Assembly (NCBI GenBank): GCA_039090855.1 | Contig: CM077007.1 | Location: 17,967,515-18,031,514, forward strand | DNA: 64,000 bases | DNA from: Macrothele yani | Taxonomy: Eukaryota > Arthropoda > Arachnida > Araneae > Macrothelidae | Direction of reading: 5' to 3' | Part shown: one piece after another, positions 1 to 11,484 of the stretch | Numbering within the stretch: the stretch's first letter is position 1 | Layout of the letters: every line of letters starts with the position of its first letter | The notes under the pieces: generated by a model | The model's database searches: none | Told to the model about the DNA's origin: nothing | What the model saw: the letters and a program-made list of their open reading frames with translations, nothing else | Position numbers and translations under genes: made by a program

Positions 1-351
1 TTGGCCTGAAATCCGCAGCATGCGTCGCCCACGAGAGGACTTGCAAACGATTAGCATTGCAGGGCATATGCAATCATGTGCACCTGGCATGCCACCGAGA
101 AGCACTATACGAAGGGTGCACAGAAGGCGGGGTGTAAGTAGTGGAAGTGTGTTGTGCTGCCAGATCTGTGCGTGGGAAGCTTCCTGATGCCTCGTCGCAG
201 AATACGGCAGTCATTCCAGCACGTTTCGCAGTTCGACAGAGGATGAATAGTGGCTTATCGCAACAGCGATTTATCATACCGAGACATTGACGCCCGTGTG
301 GGATGACAACCAGCCACAGTGAGGCAAGTACGGATTCGGTGGGTGCAGGAG

Positions 352-375
352 GGACGGACGGACGGACGGACGGAC
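352..375. repeat. GGAC/GACG microsatellite
   Basis: About six tandem copies of a four-base GGAC unit lie inside the decayed N-terminal coding part of the Tc1 relict. Slippage here probably contributed to loss of the frame. Confidence 0.9.
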
Positions 376-399
376 CGACGTGAGCGACTGCCACAGCAC

Positions 400-1182
400 A
401 CCAACGACCGAGAGGACCGGCATGTTGTGCAGCGGGCATTGAAGGCTCGCACCGCCACATCATGAACGTTAGCGCAGGAATTAGGGTGTGTTGCACAATA
501 ACCTGTGTCAGCACGTACTGTTTGGCGTCGTCTGCAGGAATGGGGACTTGTCGCACGGCGGCCATTGCTTCGATTACCATTGACGTTACACCACCGGCGA
601 GTGTTGTGGCAGTGGGCCGTTGAATGCCGCACCTGGACTACGGAGAGGCACGACACTGTCTTCTCCGACAAATCCCGCTTCTGCCTGCAACACCATGATG
701 GTCGGATCCGCGTGTGGCGGCACCGCGGCGAGGGACTGTATGACGCCTGCATTATGCATCGCCATACCGGTCCGTCGCCAGGTGTTATGGTTTGGGGCGC
801 AATCGGATATGACACCCGCACCCCTTTGGTATGCATCGCCGGTACACTCAACAGCCTCCGCTACATCTCTTATGTTTTGGAGCCTGTAGACCTCCCTTAC
901 CTGCAGGACCTGCCAGCGGCCGCGTTTCAACAGGAAAATGCGTGCCCGCACGTGGCACGCATTGTGCAACAATTCTTCATGGCCCACCAGGTGTCCCGCT
1001 GACTGCTGCAGTGGCCCGCCTGTTCTCCCAATATGTTGCCCATCGAACACATCTGGTCGCTGATCGGCAACCGAGTGGCCTGGCAAGCACCACGCGCGGC
1101 TATGCCAGATGAACTGTGGCAACGTGTGGAGGCAGCCTGGACCGACATACCCCAAGCCCACATCCAAAGCCTCTTTCGTTAG
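400..1182 (+). pseudogene. Tc1-family transposase relict (DD34E type)
   Basis: Cut-and-paste transposase of the Tc1 family, which would bind the inverted repeats and move the element. The clearest open stretch is 505-1002. It has the helix-turn-helix linker (SARTVWRRLQEWGL), the arginine-rich RRPLLRLPLT segment and a first catalytic site FSDKSRF (Asp at 667-669). The second site reads QQENACPH, so the expected Asp is replaced by Glu (934-936). A TGA at 1003-1005 then breaks the frame. Translation continues in the same frame with PNMLPIEHIW, which keeps the third acidic residue, to a stop at 1180-1182. Upstream frames contain further stops. The lost Asp and the stops make this inactive. Confidence 0.85.
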
Positions 1183-2159
1183 ATGCTGCGATGTGTAGCG
1201 GCCGTTATTGCCAGCCATGGGGGCTACACGAACTATTGATGTCTGCGTGTTTCACAAATCACACGAGCCTGTAAGCTCAATCGTTTCATCTTTGTGTCTG
1301 TCGTTATGTGTCCAGTAAATCTGGCTTTGCTATCTCGTGTCCTTCTTGGTGTTGCATTTTGGGTGGCCAGCAGTGTAATACATTTTTCAGCCACAAGCAT
1401 AACCACACATACTCTCAGATTAAAAAGTGTAATAGATTTTTTTGTTTATGATCAGCGCCTGAAACACTTAGTTGTTGATACCCGTGTGATGAGAGGTGCA
1501 GATGTTGGCTCTGATCATCACCTGTTAGTATCATGGTGAAAGTGAATGTTGGTTGGAGGAGGTACAAGATGCTTAAAGTGAAAAGAATAAAGGTTGAAAG
1601 GATATCTGAAGAACATTAAAGTTACCCTGATTTACTCAATGAACGTCTGAATGAGTTGAAGACGCACAAGAAGGATGTAGAAAAGAAGTGGACATGTTTC
1701 AAGAACTGTATTGTCACTGCCACTGAAGAGGTCTGTGGTACTGCAACAGTGGGTAGCTTTAAAGGTGCTGCTTGGTGGAACAGTGAGGTTAAAGAAGCAG
1801 TAAAGAGAAAGAAGGAAGCATACTTGGGGATGTTGCAAGGTACAGTTTCTGAGGATGAATATCGCTGTAAGAAGCGTGAGGCAGCAAAGCTGGTTCGCCA
1901 GAGTAAGGCAAAAGATAGAAAGAAAAAAGAGAAAAGGTATGATTTGGCTTTTTGGAAAGATAGAAAAACATTCTGATGACATAGGGAAAATAGGGGAAAT
2001 AAAATTCTAAGTTGTGTAAAGAATAGGGTCGGCGAAATAATATGGGAGCCTAATAAGCTAAATGAAAGATGGAGTGAGTACTTCTAGATGATTCTGAGGC
2101 AGAAGCAGATGACGTCATAGTGACACATGGAAGCACTGGTGGGATCACATGAGAAGAGG

Positions 2160-4123
2160 TTGTTAAAGCTCTAAAATATCTTCAGAATGGTAAGGCTCCT
2201 GAAATGGATGGCATATCTGCTGAGACGTTAAAATAGGGTGGTGACTCTGTGATTGACTGTTTAACTGAAATTTGCCAATTATGTTGGGAGCTAGGAATGG
2301 TCCCTCAGGATTGGAGGGATGCTATCATTGTTCCCTTGTATAAGGGAAAGGGTGATCAGACTGAATGCAAGAACTATCATGGCATCAGTTTGCTGAGTGT
2401 GCCAGGGGAAGTATTTGGAAAGATTGTTATTGATAGGGTACTGGGTCTTACATCAGAGAAAGTAAGGGATGTGCAGAGTGGCTTTACACTTGGCAAGGGC
2501 TGAATTAAACAAACTTTTGCTTTATGCATGATAATTGAAAAGTAATCGTCTGTTGATAAAAAAAAAAAAAGTGTTTGCGAACTTCATAGATTTAGAGAAA
2601 GCTTACGACAAAGTAAATAGGACTCTTCTGTGGAAGGTACTAAATGAATATGGTATTGCTGGGAATCTTCTTAATAGTGTGAAAGCCATGTACACTAGCA
2701 GTACAGCTTGTATACGAGTGAATGGTGTTTTATCAAAATGGTTTTCTATTGGTGCAGGATTCAGCCAAGTTTGTGTAATGTCACTCTGGTTGTTTAACAT
2801 ATTTAAGGATGCATGCATGATGCCAAAATGGATAATACTGGTTTATGTCTTGGTAATATGTGTGTGTGCACATTGCTCTATGCTGATGACACAGTCCTGT
2901 TGGCAGAGAGCAAAAGCGAGTTAAGGGACGGACGAGCACAGTAGGTTTGTCATTTTCATGTAGGACTTCCGTCCACAGGGAGTAGAGTTTAGGTCCCAGC
3001 CACCTACAGCGAGATCGCCTTTTGGGCAGGACACAGAAACGGAAGGAATGAGAGCAAGTCTAGCGACTTTTGACAGAACAGTTTGTAGTGAGATTAGAGT
3101 ACAGTAGATGGCGCCACCGTACAAGTACGATATTGCACATAGATGGGTGAGAGAATTTCAGGGAGGACATAGGAAAGGATACCCATTTAACCAGTGGGTC
3201 CAGCCTGGGGGCCGTCACTTTACGTGCTCGTCCGATGCACGGCGGATATTCAGCGATTGTTAGTAAATCACACCGTCTCTGAAAGATCAGCCCAGGCTAG
3301 AACCTGGGGACCCAGCATCGATAGTCTGAAACACTAACCACTAAGCCATCCGCGAGTTAAGGAGTATGTTGTCCTGGATATATGAAGATTGTATGAAATT
3401 TAAACTGAGTATAAATAAGGGAAAAACCAAAATTATGGTTTTTGAGCGTGTAACTGTTCATACTGACTGCAAGATAAATCTTAATGGCACAGAGATTGGC
3501 CAGGTGAATGAGTTAATATATTTTGAAAGTAAGTTTGACAGAAAACAAATTAGATGCCAAAATTAGTAGGCAAGTGAATTCTTCATTGAAAGTCACAGCT
3601 GCCTTAGGAGGATTTTAAAGGAATGATGGGTTCTCAAGGAAGTCATGAATGGCTGTGTATGAAAGTGTAATTGTTCCTACTCTGATGTACAGCAGTGAAA
3701 CCTGAGTACTGCAGAAAAGACAGAAGTTGTCTGTGTGCTGGAGAGATGCATTACTTACGGGGGCTTTGTGGTAAGACATGCGTTGATCATGTGAGGAATG
3801 AAGAGGTGTTGCAGATGTGCAATGTGAGGCAAAATGTTGTTAGTAAGGTGGAGACTAATATTCTTAGGTGGTTTAGCTATGTTGAAAAAATGAGTGACGA
3901 GGTGCTGACTAAGAGAATTTTTTCAGCTTAAATGGCAGGGAAAAAAGGAAGAGGAAGGCCAAGAAAATCATGGGAGGACCAGATTCAGGAATGTCTGCTT
4001 GAGAAAAAGATTATGAGTATGAAGTACAAAAGGTCTTGTGTGCGGCGTGTAATGGATGTTAATGAAGCTCGAGCGGTGTGCAGAGATCGTTGCAAATGGA
4101 GACATTTAATACACCAACAGTAA
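2160..4123 (+). pseudogene. LINE reverse transcriptase relict, copy A
   Basis: RT fingers and palm are recognisable in pieces: WRDAIIVPLYKGKGD, then NYHGISLLSV (usually NYRGISLLS), QSGFTLGKG, then FIDLEKAYDKVNR with the first catalytic Asp. The catalytic box reads YADDTVLLAE just before the SINE insertion at 2927. After the SINE the reading resumes with INKGKTKIMVFE and runs to the basic tail ending near 4123. Stops and frame changes occur at 2235, 2502 and 3564 and in the SINE, so no full protein is made. The family would copy its RNA into DNA at the target site. Confidence 0.8.
2927..3351 (-). mobile_element. tRNA-derived SINE (family 1) in LINE copy A
   Basis: The insert is flanked by a perfect 11-bp target duplication, GCGAGTTAAGG, at 2916-2926 and 3352-3362. 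Read on the minus strand, the head has a pol III A box (TGGCTTAGTGGTTAGTG) and a B box (GGTTCTAGCCT), as in a tRNA gene. About 330 bases of unrelated body follow. Removing the insert restores the LINE sequence found in copy B near 5040. It is distinct from the more abundant SINE family near 15-18 kb. Confidence 0.85.
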
Positions 4124-4499
4124 GTAAATTTTAGTTCAATCAGTTAAATGTGTACTTGGCACATGGTCTTTCTTTGAGAAGCTAACCTCTGAATCGCAGA
4201 GAACAGCTTAATGATATGTATGTAGCTATTTATCTAATAAATTGCTATTGCTGTTTAAGCGTTAAATTGCTATTAGCTGTTTTATCATTTTTAGCTGTTT
4301 TTATCTAATTTTGTATTTACTATACCTAATCAGATATCAGAAAAATAATTTAGTAAAGCGTCTTGGACAAAAAGTACTCTCCTACTGGTAATGCATGAAA
4401 CTGAGAAAGGTGTTTCCAATTAATATTTCCACCATGATAGTGTGCTCCCTTACCTGTAATTTACAGTTTGATAGGTTATTACCCTTGGTCACATGGTAG

Positions 4500-5147
4500 G
4501 GCTTCAAAAGCTGCTGAGATGTTTAAATATGGTGGTGACTGTAATTTGCAGTTGTACTGGGAGTTAGATTGGTCCCTCGTGATTGGAGAGATACCATCAT
4601 TATTCTTTTGAACAAAGGAAAAGATGATAAGACTGAAAACAAAAGAACTACTGTGGATATCAGCCTACTCAGTGTTTCAGGGAAAGTACTTGAAAAGGTC
4701 AATATTAATAAAGTGGATCTACAGAGTGGTTTCATGTCTGGTAAGGGTTGCAATATGCAGTAACTAAAATTTTGCATTATCTGAAAAATAGCAGTCTGTT
4801 AAGGAAGTTTTTGCTGTCCTTCTAGATTTAGAAAAAGCTTATTCCTGACTAAAAAAAAAAAAAATTGCTGCAGGTGTCAGGCAAGGTTGTGTAATGTCAC
4901 TATGGCTGTTTAATATATTTATGGATGCATGCATGCATGATGCCAAAATAGATAATACTTGTTTATGTCTTGGTGCTATCCGTGTGTGTAGATTGCTGTA
5001 TGCTGATGACACTGTCCTATTGGCAGAGAGCAAAAGTGAGTTGCAGAGTATGTTGTCCCGGATGTACGAAATTTGCATGAAATTCAAATGGAGTATAAAT
5101 AAGGAAAAAACCAAAGTTATGGTTTTTGAGAGAGGAACTGGTAGCAC
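4500..5147 (+). mobile_element. LINE copy B, 5' segment
   Basis: Same family as copy A: VPRDWRDTIIILLNKGKDD, DISLLSVSGKVLEK, QSGFMSGKG, then after a poly-A interrupted deletion near 4845-4865 the catalytic LLYADDTVLLAE (about 4993-5030) and INKEKTKVMVFERG. The copy is split by an hAT-type insertion at 5148 and continues at 6212. Confidence 0.8.
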
Positions 5148-6203
5148 CAGAGTTTGCCAAAAATATAATTTGAAGGAGTATTTTTACTCCTTTGGAAAAA
5201 TTTAGGGAGTACTTTTTAAAAGTGAGAAGTATTTTAGAAAAATTAACGAGTGAAAAAAAAGTTCCGAAAACACCGCAAAATTATTAAAAAAAAAACTGGG
5301 TTTTTTTTTTCATATTAAAAAATATTTCACTACTACTGAATGTATTTAGACTTTTTGCTTCTTTTTCTAGTTAAAATATATATATATATATATATATAAT
5401 ACATAATGTAAACACTACAAGCGCATGGCAAGTAATCCCTGGAAATTCTTTGTACCATTTTGGTAAAAACAAGAATGAATTTCCAACTTTGACGTCGATG
5501 TAACACAGGAAACATAGTCATTATCAACGCATTCTTCATTTTCTAATGAAGTGTTCATGTTCGTTGGCTGCTTTCGTATTTCCACCGCTAGTTTTTTGCA
5601 GCTTTCAAATTCATTGTTTCCTTCCTCTGCGTTTTGTTTCTTTTCTACACCATTGGACTGAGTCTAGCCGAAAAAAAAAAAGACGTTAAAGTACGCTGTT
5701 TCTACACATCATTCGATACTATAGTGTCTGATAAAGCTGTTTCAATCTCTACAAAATACGACTCCATGACCACACACAAGGCGCTCCGGAATTGCGATTG
5801 CAAAAGCGTACTTCACTCATCTGATCGAGCATGAGCTGTAGCAGCAATGACAGTAGATTTGCGATGTGATTGCACTCCTGATGAGCCGATGACGTCAAGG
5901 TAAGAAACGACGTCTCCCTGATGTCATGCCCTGACTGGCTGGCGGGACACGTAGCCATAACTCCGGTCGCGCCAAGCAAACCACGGCCAGGTATGTATCG
6001 CCTACAACGTGAGATCTGGCCTGAGGTAACAAAGGATACTGCTGATCATGTTTGAAATACAAAATTCGAATAAAAAGTTGAAAATAAACATTTTTCAGTT
6101 AAAAATTCTCGATTCGTATTTTTACGCATTGGCAAAATTTCAATGTGTAAACACACTTTTCGATGCATCCTAGACGTGTAATTACGCATTTTGGCAAACT
6201 CTG
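5148..6203. mobile_element. Non-autonomous hAT-type element in LINE copy B
   Basis: The boundaries are exact: an 8-bp target duplication GGTAGCAC at 5140-5147 and 6204-6211, and terminal inverted repeats CAGAGTTTGCCAAAA / TTTTGGCAAACTCTG. Eight-base duplications and CA...TG ends are the hAT hallmark. The 1056-bp interior has no recognisable transposase, only short random frames, a TA microsatellite (about 5378-5398) and AT-rich ends. It must have been moved by a transposase encoded elsewhere. Confidence 0.85.
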
Positions 6204-6211
6204 GGTAGCAC

Positions 6212-6965
6212 TGAATGTAATGTAAGTCTAAATGGCACAGTGATTGCCCAAGTGAGTGAGTCTGTGTATTTAGGAAGCATGTTTGACAGCTAGAACAAAT
6301 TGGATGGTGAAATTAGTAGGCCAGTGAATTCTTCATTGAAAGTCATGGCTGCTCCAGGAGGTTTTCACGGGAATGACGGGTTTACAAAAGAGTCCCACAT
6401 GGCTGTGTATGAAAGTGTAATTGTTCCTACTCTGATGTATGGCAGTGAAACCTGGGTACTGCAGAAGAAACATAGGAGTCGTTTGTGTGCTGGAGAAAAG
6501 AAATGCGTTCCTTCCGGGGGGGGGGGGGTGTAGCAAGACATGTTCTGATTGTGTGAGGAATGAAGATGTGTTGCAGTTTGTGTGATGTGAAGCAAAATGT
6601 TGTTAGCAAGGTGGAGACTAATATGCTTTGGTAGTTTGGCCATGTTTAAGAATGAGTGATGAGATGTTTACTAAGAAAATCTTTTTAGCCCAAGTGGCAG
6701 GAAGGAAAGGTAGAGGAATGCCAAGGTAGTCATGGGAGGATCAGATTCAGGAGTGCCTGCATGAGAAAAAAATTATGAGTATGAATTATAGAAGATCTTG
6801 TGTACGGCGTGTGATGGATGTCAGTGAAGCCCGAGTTGTATGTCAAGATTGTTGTAAATGGAGAAGTTTGATACGGCAATAGTTAGTAAAAATTATCTGG
6901 TAGTTTGTATTTCTTTTTGGAGCTAACCTCTGAATCTCAGAGAACAGCTTAGTGATATGTATGTA
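6212..6965 (+). mobile_element. LINE copy B, 3' segment
   Basis: Continuation of copy B after the hAT insert: LNGTVIAQVSESVYLGSMF, then VYESVIVPTLMYGSETWVLQ (a typical LINE post-RT motif). A poly-G run at about 6520 breaks the frame. The basic tail and the family 3' end with hairpin and ATGT repeats finish near 6965. Confidence 0.8.
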
Positions 6966-7017
6966 TGTTATTCCTGAGAAAAAAGGTTACTTCTGTCAAC
7001 AGTGAATAACTATGGTA
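6966..7017 (+). mobile_element. LINE copy C fragment, left of mariner
   Basis: A short stretch matching copy A around 2640 (codons for Asn-Tyr-Gly-Ile). It resumes at 8292 after the mariner, where codons for Gly-Asn-Leu-Leu and KAMYAGS follow to about 8360. The pair marks the insertion site. Confidence 0.65.
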
Positions 7018-8291
7018 TTGGGTGGTGTAACATGAAATGTCGTTCGGAAAAGTGTGAAATGAAAGAAGCATACCTGTTAGGGAAACGACAACCTTTAGCT
7101 GAAATATTCGCCCGCGGCATCAATACATTGCTGCCAATGGGTTGGCAGTGCATATATACCCTTGTGGTAAAAATCAACAGGTTGGGACATCATGAATGTT
7201 TGTAAGTCACTTTCGAGAGCCTGTCGATTGATGAAGCATTTCCCAGCGAGATGGACCTTCAGACTGCGGAAGTGAAAGTCTAGGGCTGAGATCGAGGCTA
7301 TACGCCGGATGTGACAGAATCTCGTAGTCCAAGTGGTGCAGCTTCTGGACAGTCATCTGTGTGACATGAGGATGTGCGTTATGGTGCAATAGGATAGGCC
7401 CTTTTCTATTCACCAAGGCAGGTTGTTTGTGCAATTTTTGGTGCATAGCATCAATTTCTTGGCAGGATGATTGAACTGTAATGCTGGATCCAGGTTTCAG
7501 AAAGCTGTAGTGCATGACACCGCGAGATGTCCAACACACAATCACCATAGTATTCTTCTTGGAATGTAAAGCCGGCTTTGCCATCTTCTTGGGGGGTTCA
7601 GCGGCATCAACCCACTGCATAGATCATCGACAATTCTCACACAGAATCCACTTTTTGTCACAGGTAATGATCTGATCCAGAAACAGGTCCTGTTCATTAC
7701 GTGTGACTAATGATGAACACACCTCCAAACATAGTTCTTTGTGTTTGTCCAGCAGTCGTGTGGGACCCACTGATTGATCTTTTCACCTTCCCTATAGCCT
7801 GCAGGTGGTCTGGCACAGTTTTCGGGCAGACCTGTAGGTACACAGCAAGGTCTCGCACCGTTTGACGTGGGTTTTCTTTGACTAGTGCCAGTAATTTATC
7901 ATTATTCACCACAGACTCAGGGCGCCCAAACTCCTGGTCATCGAAGTCCATATCTCCACCACTAAACTTTTAGGAACCAATGCTGCAGTGTATGTTTATT
8001 AACAGTAATCTCACTGAACACCTCATTATTATTGCATGTAGCTGTCACTGCATTATGTTCCAATTTCCACTCATACAGGTACAGTAACTGCAAGTCACGT
8101 CTATTTGATGTTTCCATGCTGCACCACCACAAAACTACTTGCACACTGCTGTCACAGCTCATGGGTGTGACAGCAGCAAATGTAATCTTTACATAATGCC
8201 CAGCATTTGCTTGTGCACCATCTACTGCTGACTCCAGTGCCATCAGCACCGACCGCAGCATAGAAACGACATTTCATGTTACACAACCCAA
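7018..8291 (-). mobile_element. mariner element with both TIRs and TA duplication
   Basis: The element is 1274 bp, normal for mariner. TIRs start TTGGGT(G/T)GTGTAACATG and match at about 25 of 26 positions. The TA target is duplicated at 7016-7017 and 8292-8293, and the flanking LINE reads through when the insert is removed. The transposase is encoded on the minus strand. Confidence 0.9.
7095..8117 (-). pseudogene. mariner transposase relict (DD34D type)
   Basis: Near full-length mariner transposase, about 340 codons from an ATG at 8117 to a stop at 7095. The N-terminal DNA-binding part reads YEWKLEHNAV, ITVNKHTLQHWFLKV and DQEFGRPESVVNNDKL. The first catalytic site is TCDKKW. The second reads LLHHNAHPHV, where the expected Asp is His. 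The third is AYSLDLSP with Asp kept. A stop lies near 7620 and a frame change near 7290. The C-terminal end (FYHKGIYALPTHWQQCID, GEYF) is readable in the shifted frame. The lost catalytic Asp means it is inactive. Confidence 0.85.
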
Positions 8292-8990
8292 TATGATTGG
8301 AAATCTGCTTAGAAGTGTGAAAGCTATGTACGCTGGCAGCCCCATAGAAAGTTCCTGATCAGTCTGCAACAGATATAACGGTGCCACAAAACAATCTGCA
8401 GGTGGTCACTGATCAAGATAAAGTACTCATAGTTCTATGAGTACCAGATGCAAAAAAACAATAAAAATTTACACAGGTAGAAATTTAAGACAGAGAGAGA
8501 GAGAGAGAGAGAGAAGAAAAAGAAAAACTGACTACTTCATATTTCTTCTACCTAAAAAAAAGAAAACAAAAAGCCTAACATAGATACTACAGCAATGGAT
8601 GATTACATCAGGAACACTCTACCCTCAGTATCTAGAACGTTGCCTCCATTTTCAAGCTGAAACACAAAGATTTATGGAATAAAATTACATTTAACAACAG
8701 TACAGGACAAAGGCAACATTGTTAGAAAGAAAAATTACAAAACAAGAAAAATCTTCACTCCATCCTACTTCCGTTTTTGGAAACTTTTTCTACATTTTCG
8801 ACCTTTAAGTACATGCCTTCAATTTACGATTATGGGAGAAATTTTCGCTTTCGGAAAATTTTCTTCCATTGCGATTCTTAAATACACACATTTATGTAAT
8901 AAAATTATATTTAACAACCATACGGGGCACAGGCAATATCATGAGGAAAAGAATTTAAGATTACAGGTCTGCGTCTAACTTCTGTTTTCT
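8292..8990. other. LINE C remainder, GA microsatellite and start of a repeat array
   Basis: LINE sequence runs to about 8360, then 8491-8516 is a GA dinucleotide run. From about 8620 a roughly 220-bp unit begins, containing GTTGCCTCCATTTTCAAGC and ATTTAACAAC. A second unit is near 8870 and a third, beyond the SINE, near 9227. No gene is seen. Confidence 0.5.
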
Positions 8991-9210
8991 TTTCTTTTTT
9001 TGATTGGAGGTTTAACGACAACCGTGAGCAACTCAATGGGCTATAAGCAGTCGCCCGTCCCTAATTTAGGGCCACTGGTTCCAGGGAAGGGAGAGAGCCA
9101 GTGCCATAAGACAAACACAGCATCCATGCCTCACCGGGATTCGAACCCGGACCCCGTTCGGACGAATGATCAGAGGCCATCGCTTAGACCACTGCGCCAC
9201 CGGGGCGGCC
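8990..9210 (-). mobile_element. tRNA-derived SINE (family 2), copy 1
   Basis: Inserted between an 11-bp duplication CTTCTGTTTTC at 8979-8989 and 9211-9221. On the minus strand it starts with a tRNA-like head: A box TGGCGCAGTGGTCTAAGCG and B box GGTTCGAATCCC. It ends GTTAAACCTCCAATC plus a short A-rich tail. This is the reference for the copies near 15-18 kb. Confidence 0.9.
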
Positions 9211-9549
9211 CTTCTGTTTTCAGTAATTACAACCTCCATTTCTAAACTAAAACACAATGGAATAAAATGATATTTAACAATACTGGAAAAAGGAGAATAG
9301 CAAGAAGGTAAAAAAAAAAAAAAAATCGCTACGGTAGAAATTGTTCACTGTGTTTCACTTCTACTTTCGAAAAAGATTGAATTCCATCCAGAGACGAAAA
9401 AGTTGCATCTATGATCGGTGTCTGCAAAAGATTTAATTGGGTACTAGGCATATTATTTTTTCTGCAGAAGCGAAATAAAATCTATGACGTACATCGCCCA
9501 TTGCTGTGATTCTGCTATGGGGGCTAACAGTAGAGCACACATGTAAAAG

Positions 9550-10565
9550 AATGGTGCTTCATTGAAATGGTTTTCTATTGGTATAGAAGTCAGACAAGGT
9601 TGTACAATGTCACCATAGCTGTTCAACATTTTTATGAATGCACAATGCTGAAAATAGACAATAGCGGTTAATGTCTGACTGCTGATAACAGAGTCATGCA
9701 GGCAGAGGGCAAAACTGAGTTACAGAGAATATTCTCCCAGAGGTACAAAATCTGTATGAAATTCAAACTGAATATAAATAAGGGGAAAACTAAAGTTATG
9801 GTTATATAGAGAACTGTTACCACAGAATGAAAGACTATTTAAAATCATACAGAGTTAGAACAGGTGAATGAGTTTGTGTACGTAGGAAGCATGCTTGACA
9901 GAAAAAACAGATCTGATGGTGAAATCAATAGGACAGTCAATTCAGCTTCGAAACTCATAGGTGACTTAAAAAGATTTCACAGGAATGATGGATTCTCTAA
10001 AAGTTTCAGAACGGTTGTGTATAAAAGTGTAATTGTTCCTACTTATGTGTCTGTGAGTGAAACCTGGGGACTGCAGAAAAGACATAGAAATCATGCAGAA
10101 ATGTTATTTATGGGAAGGGGTTGTGGCAAGACAGTTCCTGGCCATGTGAGAAAATGTGTAATGTGAAGTAAAATGTCAGCAAGATAGACAAAAAATTCTT
10201 ACGTGGCTTGGCCATGTTGACAGAATGAATGGTAAGATGCTAAGAGAATTTATTCAGCACAAGTGGTAGGAAATAAGGATAGATGGAGCCCAAGGAAATC
10301 ATGGGAAGATCTGATTCAAAAATTTCTGCAAGAGAAAAAGGTAATGAGAATGGAGTACAAAAAGGTCTAGTGAGAAACATGTGATAGATGTCAGTGAAGA
10401 CAGAACTGTGTGCAAAGATTGCTGTAAATAGAAATGTTTGATATATCAACAGCAAGGAAAATCTAGCCCTGTTAGTTTTAAACTTTTATTTGGCATATGA
10501 GCTTTCTTTCAAAAGCTAACTTCTGAATTTCAGAGAGCAGTTTGGTGATATACATGTATTACTTT
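9550..10565 (+). mobile_element. LINE copy D, 5'-truncated
   Basis: Starts within the RT domain and degrades in places, so the catalytic box is lost around 9680. Recognisable parts are SWFSIGIEVRQGCTMSP-like codons near 9565, the 9864-10166 frame (MNEFVYVGSMLDRKNRSDG, YKSVIVPTYVSVSETWGLQ) and the family 3' hairpin ending at about 10560. It is older than copies A and B. Confidence 0.75.
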
Positions 10566-11484
10566 TGGTCATCATTCCATGCTGTTTATTTTGTAAGTGA
10601 AACAAGACTTTGTGCATAAGTATAAATGCTCTAACTTTTTCAATATCAAACAAAATAAGCTTAGTGTTCACTCCTCAAAATGAAGATGTTTTATGACTGA
10701 TGAGGAAACTGCCAGTGAAGTTGAGAGAGCTGGATGAAGATTCAGATCATGCCAATATTGTCTCCACTTTGAATGAAGCTGAAGACATCTGTATTCATAT
10801 TGAGTTGTATAAAATCTTGACAAATCCCATGAAGAAGACTCAAAAGGTTCATTCAAAGAAGGTAATAGTGCTATCTTTTATCAGAATCAATGAATTTATG
10901 CTTTACCAAGAATCAAAAGAATGTCTGTTCAGAACATTGTCTGAAAATGCAAAGGTTTTGTTGAGAAAATGGAAGGTAATATTATTGTTGTTCAAAAATG
11001 TTATGTGTTTATTTTAAAATATTCCAGTATACTGCACGATACATACCTTACAGTTTTACAAACAAAATTTTAATTTACACATTAATAAAGCAATTGTATA
11101 ACAAAGGACACTAAGTAACCACCTCTTGGCATTCTCAGTAACAAATAACACCTAGGTAGCACAAGAGTTAATAGTAGCAATATATGAGTGCATGCAGCAA
11201 ATTGATTCCCTGGGTAGGTTTAGCTGCAATTGCCTTCATGTCATGAAGATTTTTGTATCAGAGGAATGGAAATATTGATATGTGACATCTGATCAGAGCT
11301 AAGTATGAAAGAATAAGATTCAAGATCTGTGTGTAGATTTATTTATGATGAGCTCCAAACTTAAGACCAACAGCTTAATAATACTTCAGAAGGATGTCAG
11401 CAAATCTGTATGAAAGTCCATTTGTCCGTTAAACAAGCTGATCTGAATTGCCACGGTCGACATAATTTCAACGAAAAAAAAAAA
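10566..11484. other. No gene recognised
   Basis: A frame at 10700-11017 codes for 105 residues with an acidic start (RELDEDSDHANIVSTLNEAEDI). I cannot assign it. It might be the remnant of a transposase N-terminus or chance. The rest is AT-rich without features. Confidence 0.3.

Larger units (their letters stand above)
1..1375 (+). mobile_element. Tc1-like DNA transposon, right part
   Basis: The right inverted-repeat end is visible as a terminus reading GGTGGCCAGCAGTG followed by the TA at 1376-1377, the usual Tc1/mariner target. Non-LTR retrotransposon sequence resumes directly after the TA, so the element probably jumped into a LINE. The matching left terminus was not found in the first bases and should lie outside the window. 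The body holds a decayed transposase reading left to right. GC content is visibly higher than in the flanking AT-rich DNA, which suggests arrival from another base-composition background. Confidence 0.8.
1378..4217 (+). mobile_element. Non-LTR retrotransposon, copy A (LINE)
   Basis: A long but broken LINE copy. In order it shows the end of an endonuclease-like domain (1384-1545, with RVMRGADVGSDHHLLV), a linker rich in Lys/Arg (1656-1976), reverse transcriptase segments (2160-2926) and a C-terminal zinc/basic tail (3363-4123, with GRGRPRKSWEDQIQECL). The 3' end carries a small hairpin (CTCTGAATCGCAGAG) followed by AACAGCTTAATGATATGTATGTA. The same ending recurs near 6960, near 10550 and inverted at about 53930, which defines one family. 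A hairpin plus short tandem tail at the 3' end is typical of CR1/L2-like LINEs, but I assign only non-LTR status. It is interrupted at 2927-3351 by a SINE. Confidence 0.85.

Noticed and set aside
74..1218. Long minus-strand and alternative plus-strand frames over the first 1.2 kb
   Set aside because: They are shadows of the GC-rich Tc1 transposase; only the frame at 505-1182 shows transposase motifs.
9120..9210. tRNA genes at the SINE heads
   Set aside because: The A and B boxes are present, but the sequences do not fold as a clean cloverleaf by eye and each is fused to a SINE body with target duplications.
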